Shown: positions 17,837 to 29,300, counted from the stretch's first letter. The stretch: 64,000 nt of DNA from Fluviispira vulneris (GCF_014281055.1 NZ_JACRSE010000004.1:124001-188000), one strand, 5' to 3'. Program-made: numbers and translations. The notes: generated by a model not told the origin, from the sequence alone.

Positions 17837-19216
17837 ATGTCTTTTAAAACAGCAATTCAAAATAAAATATATCATTTTCTAAATTTAAAAGAACTATTAG
17901 CAAAAGCATCGCCCGAACGATCGGGTGACGTACTTGCAGGGCTCAGTGCAAAAAATGCTGTGGAAAGAGTAGCTGCCAAAATAGCTCTTGCAGATGTTCC
18001 CTTAAAATGTTTTTTGCAAGAAGAGTTCGTCCCCTATGAAACCGATGAAATAACAAGACTTATTATTGATACACATGATAAAGAAGCTTTTAAATATATT
18101 TCACATTTGACCGTTGGAGAGTTCAGAAATTGGCTTCTATCATATGAAGTTGACACAGAGATTCTTAACAAAGTTTCGGCAGGAATCACTCCAGAAATGG
18201 CTTCAGCCGTTTCGAAGTTAATGCGCAATCAAGATCTCATCCAAGTCGCGCGCAAATGTAATGTCGTCACACGTTTCAGAAATACCATAGGACTCAAAGG
18301 ACATCTCTCAGTAAGGTTACAACCGAACCATCCAACCGATGATCCCGAAGGGATTGCTGCATCACTGCTTGATGGTCTTTTTTATGGCAGTGGCGATGCT
18401 GTAATTGGCATAAATCCTGCAAGTGATAATATTTCAACTCTTTCTAATTTAAATAATATGCTTGCAGAAATAATAAATCGCTATGAAATTCCAACACAGT
18501 CATGTATTTTAACCCACGTAACAAACACAATTAAAATGATCGAAAAAAATATTCCCATCGATCTTGTTTTTCAATCTATCGCAGGAACTGAAAAAGCAAA
18601 TCAGCATTTTGGCGTAAATTTAAATATTATTAAAGAAGCACAAGAAGCTGCACTTTCGTTAAATCGTGGAACATTGGGTAACAACGTTATGTATTTTGAG
18701 ACTGGACAGGGAAGTGCGCTCTCAGCAAATGCACATTTTAATTTAGATCAACAAACATGTGAAGTGCGATCTTATGCAGTAGCGCGCCATTTTTCTCCAT
18801 TATTGATTAATACAGTTGTTGGTTTTATTGGACCAGAATATTTATATGATGGAAAACAAATTATTCGTGCGGGACTTGAAGATCATTTTTGCGGAAAAAT
18901 TCTTGGTCTGCCTATTGGGTGTGATATCTGCTACACCAATCACGCCGAAGCCTGCCAAGATGATATGGATGTCTTGTTAACTTTGCTTGGAAATTCAGGT
19001 GTTACATTTATTATGGGCGTTCCCGGTGCAGATGACATCATGTTGAATTATCAGAGCACTTCCTTTCACGATGCTCTTTATATTAGAGATTTACTTGGTT
19101 TAAAAAGAGCGCCTGAATTTGATGCCTGGCTCAATAAAATAGGTTTACAAAATACGAAACAGCAAATGATCAATCCAACCCAAGATCATCCACTATTACT
19201 TGGAAATTTTTTATAA
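17837..19216 (+). CDS. eutB: Ethanolamine ammonia-lyase large subunit
   Basis: Adenosylcobalamin-dependent TIM-barrel subunit that splits ethanolamine to acetaldehyde and ammonia. Recognised by SPERSGDVLAGLSA, RLQPNHPTDDPEGI, SHRT-like barrel strands, FETGQGSALSANAH and CDICYTNHAEACQDDMD. The length of 459 matches the family. AAGGAAAG upstream supports ATG 17837. It is followed by eutC (10 bp gap) and a serine-hydrolase gene. No eut microcompartment shell genes, reactivase or EutR-type regulator is visible, so this looks like the simple non-compartment eutBC type. Confidence 0.95.
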   Translation: MSFKTAIQNKIYHFLNLKELLAKASPERSGDVLAGLSAKNAVERVAAKIALADVPLKCFLQEEFVPYETDEITRLIIDTHDKEAFKYISHLTVGEFRNWLLSYEVDTEILNKVSAGITPEMASAVSKLMRNQDLIQVARKCNVVTRFRNTIGLKGHLSVRLQPNHPTDDPEGIAASLLDGLFYGSGDAVIGINPASDNISTLSNLNNMLAEIINRYEIPTQSCILTHVTNTIKMIEKNIPIDLVFQSIAGTEKANQHFGVNLNIIKEAQEAALSLNRGTLGNNVMYFETGQGSALSANAHFNLDQQTCEVRSYAVARHFSPLLINTVVGFIGPEYLYDGKQIIRAGLEDHFCGKILGLPIGCDICYTNHAEACQDDMDVLLTLLGNSGVTFIMGVPGADDIMLNYQSTSFHDALYIRDLLGLKRAPEFDAWLNKIGLQNTKQQMINPTQDHPLLLGNFL

Positions 19217-19226
19217 AGAGATAAAG

Positions 19227-19988
19227 ATGAATAATATAAGCAAAAAAGATGTTTGGCATTATTTAAAAAAGCACACCAACGCAAGAATCGCCCAAGGTCG
19301 AATAGGAAATAGTTTACCAACAAATGCCTTACTCAATTTTAATCTATCCCACGCTCTTGCACGCGATGCTATTTATGAAAATTTTCAAGTTGAAACTTTA
19401 CAAAATCAATTAAAAAAATTAAATTTAGAGACTCAAATTGTTCATAGCAAAGCAAAAGACAAAGCAACTTATTTGTTAAATCCAAACTTTGGTCGAGAAT
19501 TGAGTGAAGAATGTAAAATAAAAATTCATGCATCAAACGAGAATGAAATAGATATCTGTATTATTATTTCTGATGGATTATCCGCCACAGCAGCGAACAA
19601 TCATTCTCTTTCAGTCATTCAAGCAATACAAAATGAATTTCTCAATACAGCCTATACATTTTCTAATATCGTTATTGTTAGACAAGGACGAGTTGCAATA
19701 AGCGATGAAATAGGTGAATTGATGAAATGTCGCTTTTCCGTTTTACTTATTGGTGAAAGGCCAGGTCTTTCCTCACCCGATAGTTTGGGAATTTATTTAA
19801 CGTATAATCCAAGAGTCGGACGGACAGATGCTGAGCGCAATTGTATTTCAAATATCAGACCGCAAGGCTTATCTTATAAGGAAGCGGCATACAAACTTAA
19901 GTGGCTTATACTTGAGGCTGATAAAATAAAAGCAACTGGTGTCCTTTTAAAGGATGAAAGTGCGCAAAAAAAAGAAATCCAAGAATGA
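19227..19988 (+). CDS. eutC: Ethanolamine ammonia-lyase small subunit
   Basis: EutC helps form the B12-binding interface with EutB. Diagnostic parts are TNARIAQGRIGNSLPT at the N-terminus, IIISDGLSATAANNHS, LIGERPGLSSPDSLGIYL and ERNCISNIRPQGLSY. The start is ATG 19227; a longer frame reaches back into eutB but has no family match. The stop overlaps the next gene in an ATGA arrangement at 19985-19988, so the downstream serine hydrolase was co-translated with eutBC. Confidence 0.94.
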   Translation: MNNISKKDVWHYLKKHTNARIAQGRIGNSLPTNALLNFNLSHALARDAIYENFQVETLQNQLKKLNLETQIVHSKAKDKATYLLNPNFGRELSEECKIKIHASNENEIDICIIISDGLSATAANNHSLSVIQAIQNEFLNTAYTFSNIVIVRQGRVAISDEIGELMKCRFSVLLIGERPGLSSPDSLGIYLTYNPRVGRTDAERNCISNIRPQGLSYKEAAYKLKWLILEADKIKATGVLLKDESAQKKEIQE

Positions 19989-21203
19989 AAATGCTATTTA
20001 AAAGTAATTTACGAATTGTAATATCAATAGTTTTTATTATCAGTGCAAAAAATATTTGTGCGCACAATTTAAATCAAGATTTAGAGAAATTAACACACTC
20101 AATTCAAAGAAAATACTCATTCTCTTCTGTTACTTTAAGTCTCTCCATTCCAAATCAAAATAAAGAACTGAATTTTTTCAGCGGATCTAAATCCTTATCA
20201 GATAAAGAAAAATCAAATAAAAAATCGCTCTACAAGATAGGAAGTATTACAAAAACCTATACGGCAGCACTGATATATAATCTGATTCAGCAAAATAAAT
20301 TGAGTTTAAACGATAAGATCAGCACAATTCTCCCTGAGTATTCTTTGTGGAAAAACGTGAGGATTAAAAATCTTTTAGACAATACAAGTGGAATAGAAGA
20401 TTATATCAATTCAAAAAATTGGTGGGATAATTTTTTTGATAATCCAAGCAAAGTTTGGCAAAAAGAAGAGCTCATTCAGATTGCTTATCAAGAACCCTTG
20501 TTGTTTCATCCAGGAGAAAAGTGGGGCTATGCAAATACCAATTATGTCTTACTTGGAAGTATAATTGAAAAAGTAAACAATGAGAAAAATGAAGCTTCAT
20601 TCACTCAATTATTCAGCGAAAACAATCTTAAAAATTCTTATTTTATTCCTAGCATTAAAGATCCTCTTATAGTTAAGAATGCAGTTCACGGATATGATGG
20701 TCAAAAAGATCTGAGCGAATTAAATTCTTCGTGGGGACAAACTGTCCGCAGGAATGTACGCCAATCCTATCGATAATGTAAAATGGTTTCGTGCTCTTTT
20801 AAAAAATAATTTTGCACAAGGTAACAGACAGATTACTCCTCAATTTTTTAGCTCCATTGATAATGCTGCGCAACTAAAAAGTTTTGCATTCATCGGATAC
20901 AACGCAGGATTATTTACCATGCCAACACCTTTGGGTGTTTTGTGGTTCACACCAGGTATGACACCCGGTTTTGTTTCGTTAGTGGGTATGTTTCCTTGCA
21001 ATGGTATTTTTTTTTCATATTCCGCTTCAAACTTTCCACAAAAAAAAGGATTCCATCCATTTTTTCTTGACGAAATTTTCAAGATTTTGAAAACGGATTT
21101 GTCTGTATTGACGATTGTTAAAAAGTATAAATCCCAAACGATACTCCCACAATTTTGCCAAAGTGACGCTACAGTTTCTAAGACAGAATTTCCAAAATTT
21201 TAA
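19985..21203 (+). pseudogene. Class C beta-lactamase-like serine hydrolase, frameshifted
   Basis: Two consecutive frames make one exported penicillin-binding-protein-like hydrolase. The first (19985-20776) has a signal peptide, the nucleophile motif SITK at residues 87-90 (YKIGSITKTYTA) and the YAN motif in WGYANTNYVLLG. It leaves the true frame near 20745, just after SSWGQ. The second (20754-21203) resumes with GMYANPIDNVKWF and runs to the family C-terminus. The intact paralogue next door reads straight through this point (ASWAQGMGGIYSNP). A short insertion or deletion, or a sequencing error, is the cause. Translation is coupled to eutC. Confidence 0.85.
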
Positions 21204-21361
21204 AATTGTATATAAGCATATAAATTATTCAAATATCTGCCAGTGTTATTTGTTTTAGAAAAATGCCTATATTAAAATCAAAATGCTTATCAGCTGAAAA
21301 TTAAATTGCCACAAGCGTTTTTTAAGAAATGAAAACACTCTCTTAATCATAAAGGTGAGTT

Positions 21362-22627
21362 ATGCTAAAAATTCTCTACACTGCTCTGTGTCTATTTTTA
21401 TTTTATATATATTCATTTTCATTTGCATTTTCTGCGAAGTTTTCTAAAGAAACAAATGACTCCATTCGTTGGGCAAGCGAAACATATCAAATCCCAACCA
21501 TATGGCTCAGTGTTTCCATGGCTGGACAAGATGACTATTATAATTATATTACTGGTGGATACAATAAAGGTGATGACAAAAAGTTAAGAGATGATGCCCT
21601 TTTTAAAATTGGTGGTTTAACAAAGACTTTTACAGCAGAAATAGTTTTAAATTTAATAAATGAAAAGAAAATAAAGTATGCGGATAAACTTGAAAAATGG
21701 TTCCCAGAATATCCAGTCTGGAAAAACATAACGATTCGCGATCTTCTTTATAATACAAGCGGTATCCTTGATTATACAAAATCTTTTCGTTGGGTCGATA
21801 AATTACTTAAAAACCAAACAAAAATATGGAAAAATAAGGAACTTTTAGATATCCCCTACGATGGATCTGTTGCATTTCCAGGAGGGACACAACTTGAAAA
21901 TAGTAATACTAATTATCTATTACTCGGGATAATTGCTGAAAAGGTAACAAATCAAAATCTTTCTGATCTTTATAATACATTATTTGCAAAAAATAATTTG
22001 AAAAAGACTTTCTATAACACAGAAGAAATTCCAGAAAATATTTTAAACAATCTAGTGCATGGATATTCTCGCGAACAAATTGATGCCGTTAAGCTTAATG
22101 CATCATGGGCACAAGGAATGGGAGGAATATATTCAAATCCAAATGATCTCGTCGTTTGGTTTGAAAATTTAATGCGGAATAAAATTGAAATTTTTAATAA
22201 AGGTCAATTGCCACCCGATCCTAAATTACCCAAAGCCCCTCCTTTTCAAAGTCCATTTCTCGAACTCGTAACTTTGACTCCTTTAAAAAATTTTTCTTTC
22301 ACAGGCTTTACTCCTGCATTATATTCAATGACAACAAGCAATGGCATCTTGTGGCTCAGTGCAGGATATTTTCCAGGATATTTATCCTTTGCCGGGATGT
22401 TCCCCTGCAGTGGTGTTGTTTTCGCATACTCCACTTCAAAACTACCTAGAAAAGTGAAATTTCAAGAAGTCATGCTGCAGAAATTTTTAAAATCGTTAGA
22501 AGATGATGAAATAATAAATGATAAAATGAATAAATATAAATCAACGCAGAAACTGCCTAAGTTCTGTAAAAATGAAGACAAATACCCTAACTTATTATTT
22601 CCAGATGAAATCAAAGGATTGTATTAA
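21362..22627 (+). CDS. Exported serine-hydrolase paralogue lacking catalytic Ser and Tyr
   Basis: A 421-residue full-length relative of the preceding gene with signal peptide MLKILYTALCLFLFYIYSF. The fold landmarks are kept (FKIGGLTKTFTAE, NITIRDLLYNTSGI, SNTNYLLLG, ASWAQGMGGIYSNP). However, the SxxK nucleophile is Gly at residue 85 (GLTK), and the YxN tyrosine is Asn (ENSNTNY where the paralogue has WGYANTNY). Both catalytic residues are therefore gone, although the reading frame is intact. A binding or structural role at the envelope is more likely than hydrolysis. AAGGTGAG precedes the ATG. Confidence 0.8.
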   Translation: MLKILYTALCLFLFYIYSFSFAFSAKFSKETNDSIRWASETYQIPTIWLSVSMAGQDDYYNYITGGYNKGDDKKLRDDALFKIGGLTKTFTAEIVLNLINEKKIKYADKLEKWFPEYPVWKNITIRDLLYNTSGILDYTKSFRWVDKLLKNQTKIWKNKELLDIPYDGSVAFPGGTQLENSNTNYLLLGIIAEKVTNQNLSDLYNTLFAKNNLKKTFYNTEEIPENILNNLVHGYSREQIDAVKLNASWAQGMGGIYSNPNDLVVWFENLMRNKIEIFNKGQLPPDPKLPKAPPFQSPFLELVTLTPLKNFSFTGFTPALYSMTTSNGILWLSAGYFPGYLSFAGMFPCSGVVFAYSTSKLPRKVKFQEVMLQKFLKSLEDDEIINDKMNKYKSTQKLPKFCKNEDKYPNLLFPDEIKGLY

Positions 22628-22628
22628 A

Positions 22629-23612
22629 TCAAAACAAAAAACTCCCTGCGATATCTTTTCTTCCACAAGAAAGAGCGGCATTCAAGGCCATTTTATTCTT
22701 ATAATAAATATTGCCTGTTAAAAGAGAATGATCTTTCAAATCCCTTCTTTTGTCTATTTCTCTTGCAAATAAAATATAGATATATTTTCCGAGATTGGTT
22801 CCTCTATAATCGTGATCCAAAATAATTTCGACCACTGAAATAGCTTTAGAACCAAACATAGAGTCTTTTTTACCAGCTATAATTCCAACCCAATCACCCA
22901 TAAATTGAACATCAAACAAAAGACCATGGGAAAAACATTCTTTTATTTTTTCTTCACTTTCAGCACGTGGCCAATTTTTACTGGGATCATTTAAATCTTC
23001 AATATTTTTAGTATAGATATTTGTATAATTTTTATACCAATTTAAATTTTGCGATATATTCAGACAGAGTGAAGAAATCATTTTTCCTTGATTCTGTTCA
23101 ATGATATTATGAATATCACCAACGACTATGCGCTCATTTTGAAGAATTTTTAGACTTTCTATTTCAGCAGAAGGAACACTTGTATCCAAAATAATTTCTA
23201 TATGCTTGGGATTAAATTTTGCATATGCATTTAAAGCTGATTCCTTTAATTTATTTAAAAATTTTTCGTTTAACTTTAGAGAATTTACAAGTAATACTTT
23301 GACAAAAGCATTATTTAAATCTCCTCTTCTAAAAAAGATCCCACAAATAGCTTTTACATCTTCAGAAGGATAAATTAACTTATATAGATAGTCATCGGGC
23401 GTTGATCCTACTAAATAATTTTCGCTTCTTAGTTTTTCCGCATTATCGTAATCATACATTTTATTTAAAATAGACTTTACATAGCTCTTAGAATCAAAAT
23501 TACAAACTTCATTGAAATTATATTTTAGAAATTCGTTTTCAAACTCAATCTTCAAACTTTCAATATGCACACCATATTTAACATCATAATGTTCCGTTTG
23601 CTGATTTATCAT
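22629..23612 (-). CDS. GNAT-like acetyltransferase domain protein
   Basis: A 327-residue protein. The C-terminal about 100 residues resemble a GNAT fold: VVEIILDHDYRGTNLGKYIYILFA is the acetyl-CoA-binding motif A region (R-G-x-x-LG), and the end YYKNKMALNAALSCGRKDI has the usual N-x-x-A-x-x-x-x-x-x-GR ending. The N-terminal half has no recognised family and may be a second, degenerate GNAT unit (EIILDTSVPSAEIESLKIL). Substrate unknown. Convergent with the serine-hydrolase gene, 1 bp apart. Confidence 0.6.
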   Translation of the reverse strand: MINQQTEHYDVKYGVHIESLKIEFENEFLKYNFNEVCNFDSKSYVKSILNKMYDYDNAEKLRSENYLVGSTPDDYLYKLIYPSEDVKAICGIFFRRGDLNNAFVKVLLVNSLKLNEKFLNKLKESALNAYAKFNPKHIEIILDTSVPSAEIESLKILQNERIVVGDIHNIIEQNQGKMISSLCLNISQNLNWYKNYTNIYTKNIEDLNDPSKNWPRAESEEKIKECFSHGLLFDVQFMGDWVGIIAGKKDSMFGSKAISVVEIILDHDYRGTNLGKYIYILFAREIDKRRDLKDHSLLTGNIYYKNKMALNAALSCGRKDIAGSFLF

Positions 23613-23752
23613 AAATATTTCCTCAATTGTATTATTTCAATTCTTATTATTTATAAATAAAGTTAGAGAGACAATCAAGGTCTAATTTAAATAATGTCTT
23701 TAATTATGATTTGCTATGAAATTTTTCAATTTTACAATTTACTTCATTTATT

Positions 23753-25096
23753 TTATATTTTTTTCAATTCCTGCACGAGCGCATTTAATATTTTCTCAAA
23801 GTGCTCTGCTTTAGCTATAAGAGGTGGAGTTAATGAAAGAACGTCTGCACGCGGTCCTTCAGGTAATATCAGATAACCAGCTTCAAGCAATTGCTCCATT
23901 AACGGAACAGCAAAACCTTCATTTTGCTTATAAAACCAGATACCACGCATAAATCCTTTGCCACGAATTTCAAATGGAAATTTATTCATTAATTTATTTT
24001 CATTCATTGCATGTATAAATTTAGTAAAAACAGCGTCAATTTTTACTAATTCCTTTTGAAAAAGAGGAAGATTTTTCTTTATCGTTTTCACAGTTTCATA
24101 AGCGACTGCGCAAGCCATTGGGTTACCTAAAAAAGTTTGAGTCTGGCGAGCTTCCCCTTTTGACTTACCCCAAACATCAAGCACTTCGCCGATACATGCA
24201 CTGATGGGCAAGCCTCCACCCATTGCTTTTCCAACGCAGAGAAGATCAGGAATCACATTGTAATGTTCGTAAGCAAACATTTTTCCTGTTCGTCCAAAAC
24301 CCGTGTAAATTTCATCAAAAACCAACAGCGTACCATATTTTGTACAAAGCTCTTTGCACCGCTTCACAAATTCACTAGAAAATCCGCGCTTACCGCCACG
24401 TCCTTGATAAGGCTCCATGACCAATGCTGCATATTCTTTTTTCTTAAGTTGGTCTTCTAAAATCTGTAAAACTTTATCAGGATTTTCTAATTTATGCTCT
24501 TTCAGTAAAAAATCATCTGTTAAGTTATTATCAAAACAAATATCCCCTTTAAAATAAGGAAAAGGTAATGTAAAAGTTTTACCAGAAATCCACGACTCAA
24601 AACCCTGCGTAAAGTCTGTGCGATCATTTAACACAAGCGGAGCAAATTGAAGTCCATGATAGCCCCCTGAAAAACTTAAAAAGCGACTTCTCCCTGTGAC
24701 AAGCATAGATGTCTTCATAGCTGATTCAATGGCATCTCCACCGCTTTGCCCTAAAAGGGATTTCGCATTTGCATAAGGTGACAATTTAGCTAACAGTTCT
24801 AATAATTTTATTTTAGGTAGAGTGGGATGCACATCTCCCATACCATGCAATAAAGATGCGGCCTGTTTACGCATAGCATGAATTGAAGTTTTAGGCCGGT
24901 GTCCCAGCGCAAGAACAGCAAAACAAGCGGTAAAATCGAGATAGCGATTGTCATCTACATCACGCACCCACATTCCACTTCCGCGCTTCATCACAATTGG
25001 AAAACGTTCAGCAAAAAAAGTTGTGTCAGGACATTCCACTTTTTGAAGGCGTGATAAAAGTTTATCAGTCTGTTTTCTCGGATGCATTTTCATCAT
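23753..25096 (-). CDS. Class III PLP-dependent aminotransferase
   Basis: Fold-type I, class III aminotransferase of the GABA/ornithine/acetylornithine group, 447 residues. Visible features are LDFTACFAVLALGHRP near the N-terminus, GGDAIESAMK, FSGGYHGLQ, LLVFDEIYTGFGRTG (PLP-binding Asp) and the Schiff-base lysine in CVGKAMGGGLPISA. The exact amine donor cannot be assigned; a fatty or amino acid degradation role would fit its operon with icmF. It overlaps the upstream KAP NTPase gene by 32 bp. Confidence 0.85.
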   Translation of the reverse strand: MMKMHPRKQTDKLLSRLQKVECPDTTFFAERFPIVMKRGSGMWVRDVDDNRYLDFTACFAVLALGHRPKTSIHAMRKQAASLLHGMGDVHPTLPKIKLLELLAKLSPYANAKSLLGQSGGDAIESAMKTSMLVTGRSRFLSFSGGYHGLQFAPLVLNDRTDFTQGFESWISGKTFTLPFPYFKGDICFDNNLTDDFLLKEHKLENPDKVLQILEDQLKKKEYAALVMEPYQGRGGKRGFSSEFVKRCKELCTKYGTLLVFDEIYTGFGRTGKMFAYEHYNVIPDLLCVGKAMGGGLPISACIGEVLDVWGKSKGEARQTQTFLGNPMACAVAYETVKTIKKNLPLFQKELVKIDAVFTKFIHAMNENKLMNKFPFEIRGKGFMRGIWFYKQNEGFAVPLMEQLLEAGYLILPEGPRADVLSLTPPLIAKAEHFEKILNALVQELKKI

Positions 25097-26351
25097 TCTT
25101 ATTCCAATTATTTAAATTTTCATCAAAAAATTTGAGCATTTGCTCTTCACTCTCAAGAAAGATCTGCTTTCTTATTGCGAGGCTTGTCTCCTCTTGCTCA
25201 CTGTTGAATACATCATTAAACAAAAAAGTCTCAATAGATTGATAAAAAATTTTAATTATTTTTGGTGTAGTAGCATCTTCTTTGGTAATAAAATATAATT
25301 TTAGTTTATCATCAATATTTAATAGACAATGCTTATCCATATAAGAATATAAGAAAGTTCTTATCAATACACAGTTAAAAAAAACAGCTCCTGTTTCGCC
25401 ATATTTTTTGAATTTATATTGATCAAAATCATATTTAAATCTTTCAATCGTACAGATGAGTTCTCGAGGTGTAAAATTCTCCAACCATACAGGCTGATAA
25501 AAAGGATTTTTGAAATCATCATTTAATAGGAATAAAGAAGTCAAATATTCACTCATAATCTTTTCATTTAAGTGCCATGATAGATGAAATTCAATTATCT
25601 TTCCTTCAAGTTTTTCACATTTTTTTAAGAGATTAAAACGCATACTATCTAAGCTACAGTCTAAATTCATATAATTTAATAAAACTATATATGAAGTCTT
25701 TAAATTCCATAGATTGCTTAAGAAAGCCCATTTGTCATTTTCCCTTAATGTACTGCAATCTAGATCTTCGATAATAATAACTCTATGCTTATTTAAATAA
25801 CTTATATTTCTTTTTTCGAGAATTTGATAAGATAAATTCAAAATAGGCAAACCTTTTAATGCCATCACTTTGCTAAAATAACTCATATATTCTGAACATG
25901 CATAAGTTATATTAAATTTATTAACAGCAAAAATATAAAACAACAAAATACTCAGAGAAATAAATTCAAAATCGTAATATTCAATAATATTTGAAATAAT
26001 AAAAATAAAAAAAATCAAACTGAAAAAAATAATTGATCCCTTCAAATATCCTGATAAATGAAGGTAGGCTTCATTTAATCTCGATATACCTATGAAATTT
26101 TTTGTTTTAAAATAATACTCTTTATTATCACGATTTTTATAGTTTTCAATAAAGTGGGATTTACCACAGCCAGAAGGGCCAATTAAAAAAATTAATTTTT
26201 CTCTATTTGATAAATATAATTCAAGCATATTCTTGCTCTTTATATTGCTATCAATATAAATCTGATTGCTTTTCATCAAGGGAGGATCATTTAAAACTAG
26301 CCTAAAGAAGTTCTTGCGACATTCGTGCATATTAAGATCATCACTTGACAT
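25065..26351 (-). CDS. KAP-family P-loop NTPase with two membrane helices
   Basis: A 428-residue membrane-associated STAND-like NTPase. Walker A GPSGCGKS is at 58-65 and Walker B IIIEDLDC at 192-199. Between them lie two hydrophobic helices (about 104-121 and 128-144), an insertion that is the hallmark of KAP NTPases. The C-terminal half is unclassified. Known KAP members organise membrane proteins or act in defence; the role here is unknown. It lies 19 bp after icmF and overlaps the aminotransferase gene, so metabolic genes flank it on both sides. Its codons are more AT-rich than theirs. Confidence 0.7.
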   Translation of the reverse strand: MSSDDLNMHECRKNFFRLVLNDPPLMKSNQIYIDSNIKSKNMLELYLSNREKLIFLIGPSGCGKSHFIENYKNRDNKEYYFKTKNFIGISRLNEAYLHLSGYLKGSIIFFSLIFFIFIISNIIEYYDFEFISLSILLFYIFAVNKFNITYACSEYMSYFSKVMALKGLPILNLSYQILEKRNISYLNKHRVIIIEDLDCSTLRENDKWAFLSNLWNLKTSYIVLLNYMNLDCSLDSMRFNLLKKCEKLEGKIIEFHLSWHLNEKIMSEYLTSLFLLNDDFKNPFYQPVWLENFTPRELICTIERFKYDFDQYKFKKYGETGAVFFNCVLIRTFLYSYMDKHCLLNIDDKLKLYFITKEDATTPKIIKIFYQSIETFLFNDVFNSEQEETSLAIRKQIFLESEEQMLKFFDENLNNWNKNDENASEKTD

Positions 26352-26370
26352 AATAACCTCGTTTTAAAAT

Positions 26371-29300
26371 TCACATTGCTCTTCGATATTGCCCTCCAAC
26401 AGCATAAAGTGCTTGAGTGATTTCGCCAAGCGATGCGTAACGCGTTGTGTGTAGAAGTTCCTCAAAAACATTTTCACCCGCAAGAACTTTTTTCTGCAAC
26501 CTCAAAAGAGCCTCTTCTAAGCCATTTTTATTTTTATTTTTAAAGCTTTGTAATCTCTCCAACTGTTCATCCTTTTCTTCATATGTTGCACGTGAAAGTT
26601 GGATTTCAAAGGGAATATTATAACTTTCAGAATTATTTTTTAAATACGTATTGACACCAATAATAGGCAACTTTCCAGTGTGCTTTAACGTTTCATAATA
26701 TAAACTTTCTTCTTGAATTTTCCCTCTTTGATACTGCGTTTCCATTGCTCCGAGCACTCCACCACGGGTTGAAATACGTTCAAATTCGAGTAAAACAGCT
26801 TCTTCTACTGCATTTGTTAGGGCTTCTATAAAGTAACTACCTTGCTGAGGATTTTCATTTTTAAGCATACCGAATTCACGTGCCAAAATAAGTTGAATGG
26901 CCATACTGCGCCGCACACTTTCTTCAGTTGGTGTCGTAATTGCCTCATCATAAGCATTGGTGTGTAAAGAATTGCAATTATCAGACATAGCAAGCAGTGC
27001 TTGTAACGTTGTCCGAATATCATTAAAATCAATTTCCTGCGCATGCAATGAACGCCCACTTGTTTGAATATGATATTTTAATTTTTGTGATCTCTCATTT
27101 GCTTTATATTTATCACGCATTGCTATGGCCCAAATTCTGCGTGCGACCCTTCCTATTACAGAGTATTCGGGATCCATTCCGTTACTAAAAAAGAATGCAA
27201 GGTTTGGCGCGAAATCATCGATATGCATGCCACGACTTAAATAATATTCAACATAGGTAAAGCCATTTGCAAGGGTAAATGCCAACTGAGTGATTGGATT
27301 TGCCCCAGCTTCAGCTATATGATAGCCAGAAATGCTTACAGAATAATAATTTTTTACTTTTTCTCGCACAAAAAATTCTTGAATGTCTCCCATCATTTTT
27401 AGGGCAAAATCAATGGAAAATATGCAAGTATTCTGCGCTTGATCTTCTTTTAAAATATCTGCTTGTACAGTACCTCGCACAGTTTCGAGAGTAAATTTTC
27501 TAACTGCAATTATTTCATCCTCTGTTAATTTATGTCCTTTTTTCTTTTCTGCCATTTCTAATTGTTGATCGATGGCCGTATTAAAAAAATAAGCTAGAAT
27601 AATGGGAGCAGGTCCGTTGATAGTCATACTCACGCTTGTATTCGGATCACATAAATCAAATCCATTGTATAAGAGTTTCATATCCTCAAGGGTTGCTATG
27701 CTCACCCCACTTTCACCTACTTTCCCATAAATATCTGGTCTTTTTGCAGGCTCATCGCCATACAAAGTCACACTGTCAAAAGCAGTTGAAAGCCTTTTCG
27801 CATTGTCATTTTTAGTTAAAAAATGACATCGATTATTTGTTCTTGCCGGTCCACCTTCTCCGGCAAATTGTCTTTTCGGATCTTCATCTGCGCGCTTAAA
27901 TGGAAATACTCCTGCAGTGTATGGGAAGGCCCCAGGTACGTTTTCATTTCGTAAATATTTAATTATTTCACCAAAACTTTCACATTGAGGTAAATATATT
28001 TTTTTAATTTTTAAACCAGATAAAGAAACAGTATTTGTATCTACAGAATATTGTTTACCTCTCACTTCATATTTAAATGCATCACCCAAATAATTCGCTT
28101 TTAGATATTCAAAATTCTGCAAATCATTTTTTAAATTTTTAGGGAAATTTTCCCATGATTTTTTTATTTCATTATCAATTTTTTCATGTAATTCATGATC
28201 TTTTATAATATTTTTAGTTCTTTCAAGAGAAAAAATATCGTTTGCAATTTTTGCAAAACTAATTGTTTCTTTATGATAAGTACGTATTGTACTAGCAATT
28301 TCACTTAAATAATTTGTCCTATTTTGCGCAATTATTGGTGCAACATTTGATGATTTCCTCGAGGCCTTAAGATCGAGTCTTGTCTGCCAAGAAACCTGTT
28401 GCGATTTCTCTTCCATAATTTTTAATAGTTCACGATAGAGTGCGTTGACCCCATCGTCATTAAATTTAGAGGCAATTGTACCAAAGACAGGATATCTTTC
28501 TTCTTTAATATTTTTATTACCTGCATAGCGACTGCGTCGAATGGTTGTTTTTACATCACGATAGGCATCTTCTGAACCTCTCCGATCAAATTTATTGATC
28601 GCAATAAGATCGGCAAAATCAAGCATATCTATTTTTTCAAGCTGTGTCGCTGCCCCAAATTCACTCGTCATCACATAAAGTGATAAATCAGACACATCGA
28701 GAATTCCTGTGTCACCCTGACCAATTCCACTTGTTTCGACGATAATAAGATCAAAACCTGCACTGCGCGCTAAACAAATTGCTTCCCGAGTAATTGATGA
28801 TAATTCACTTTTACTTCCACGCGTAGCAAAACTATGCATAAAAACATTTGCATGATTGATTGCATTCATGCGAATGCGATCCCCTAACAGAGCTCCACCT
28901 GTTTTGCGTTTAGAAGGATCCACACTAAAAATACAGATTTTTCTCTCTGGAAATTCTAAAATAAAGCGTCGGATGAGCTCATCTGTCAAACTGCTTTTAC
29001 CTGCTCCGCCCGTTCCTGTAACCCCTAAAACAAGTGGTGGTGTTTTATTATGACTGTCTTCTTTTTTTCTTTTGCCGTTCTCAATTTGCGCTAAAATTTT
29101 TGATGGCAATCCGTGAAAATTATTTTCAATAACACTTAATGCACGCGCCAACCGTAAATGATCACCCTCAGTAATATCACGATTCTCCATTTCTTCAGGC
29201 CAACTCTCTAGAGAATAATCCGATTTTTCAAGCATATCGCAAATCATGCCCTCAAGACCCATTTTCAAACCATCGTCGGGTGAATAGATGCGCGTGATTC

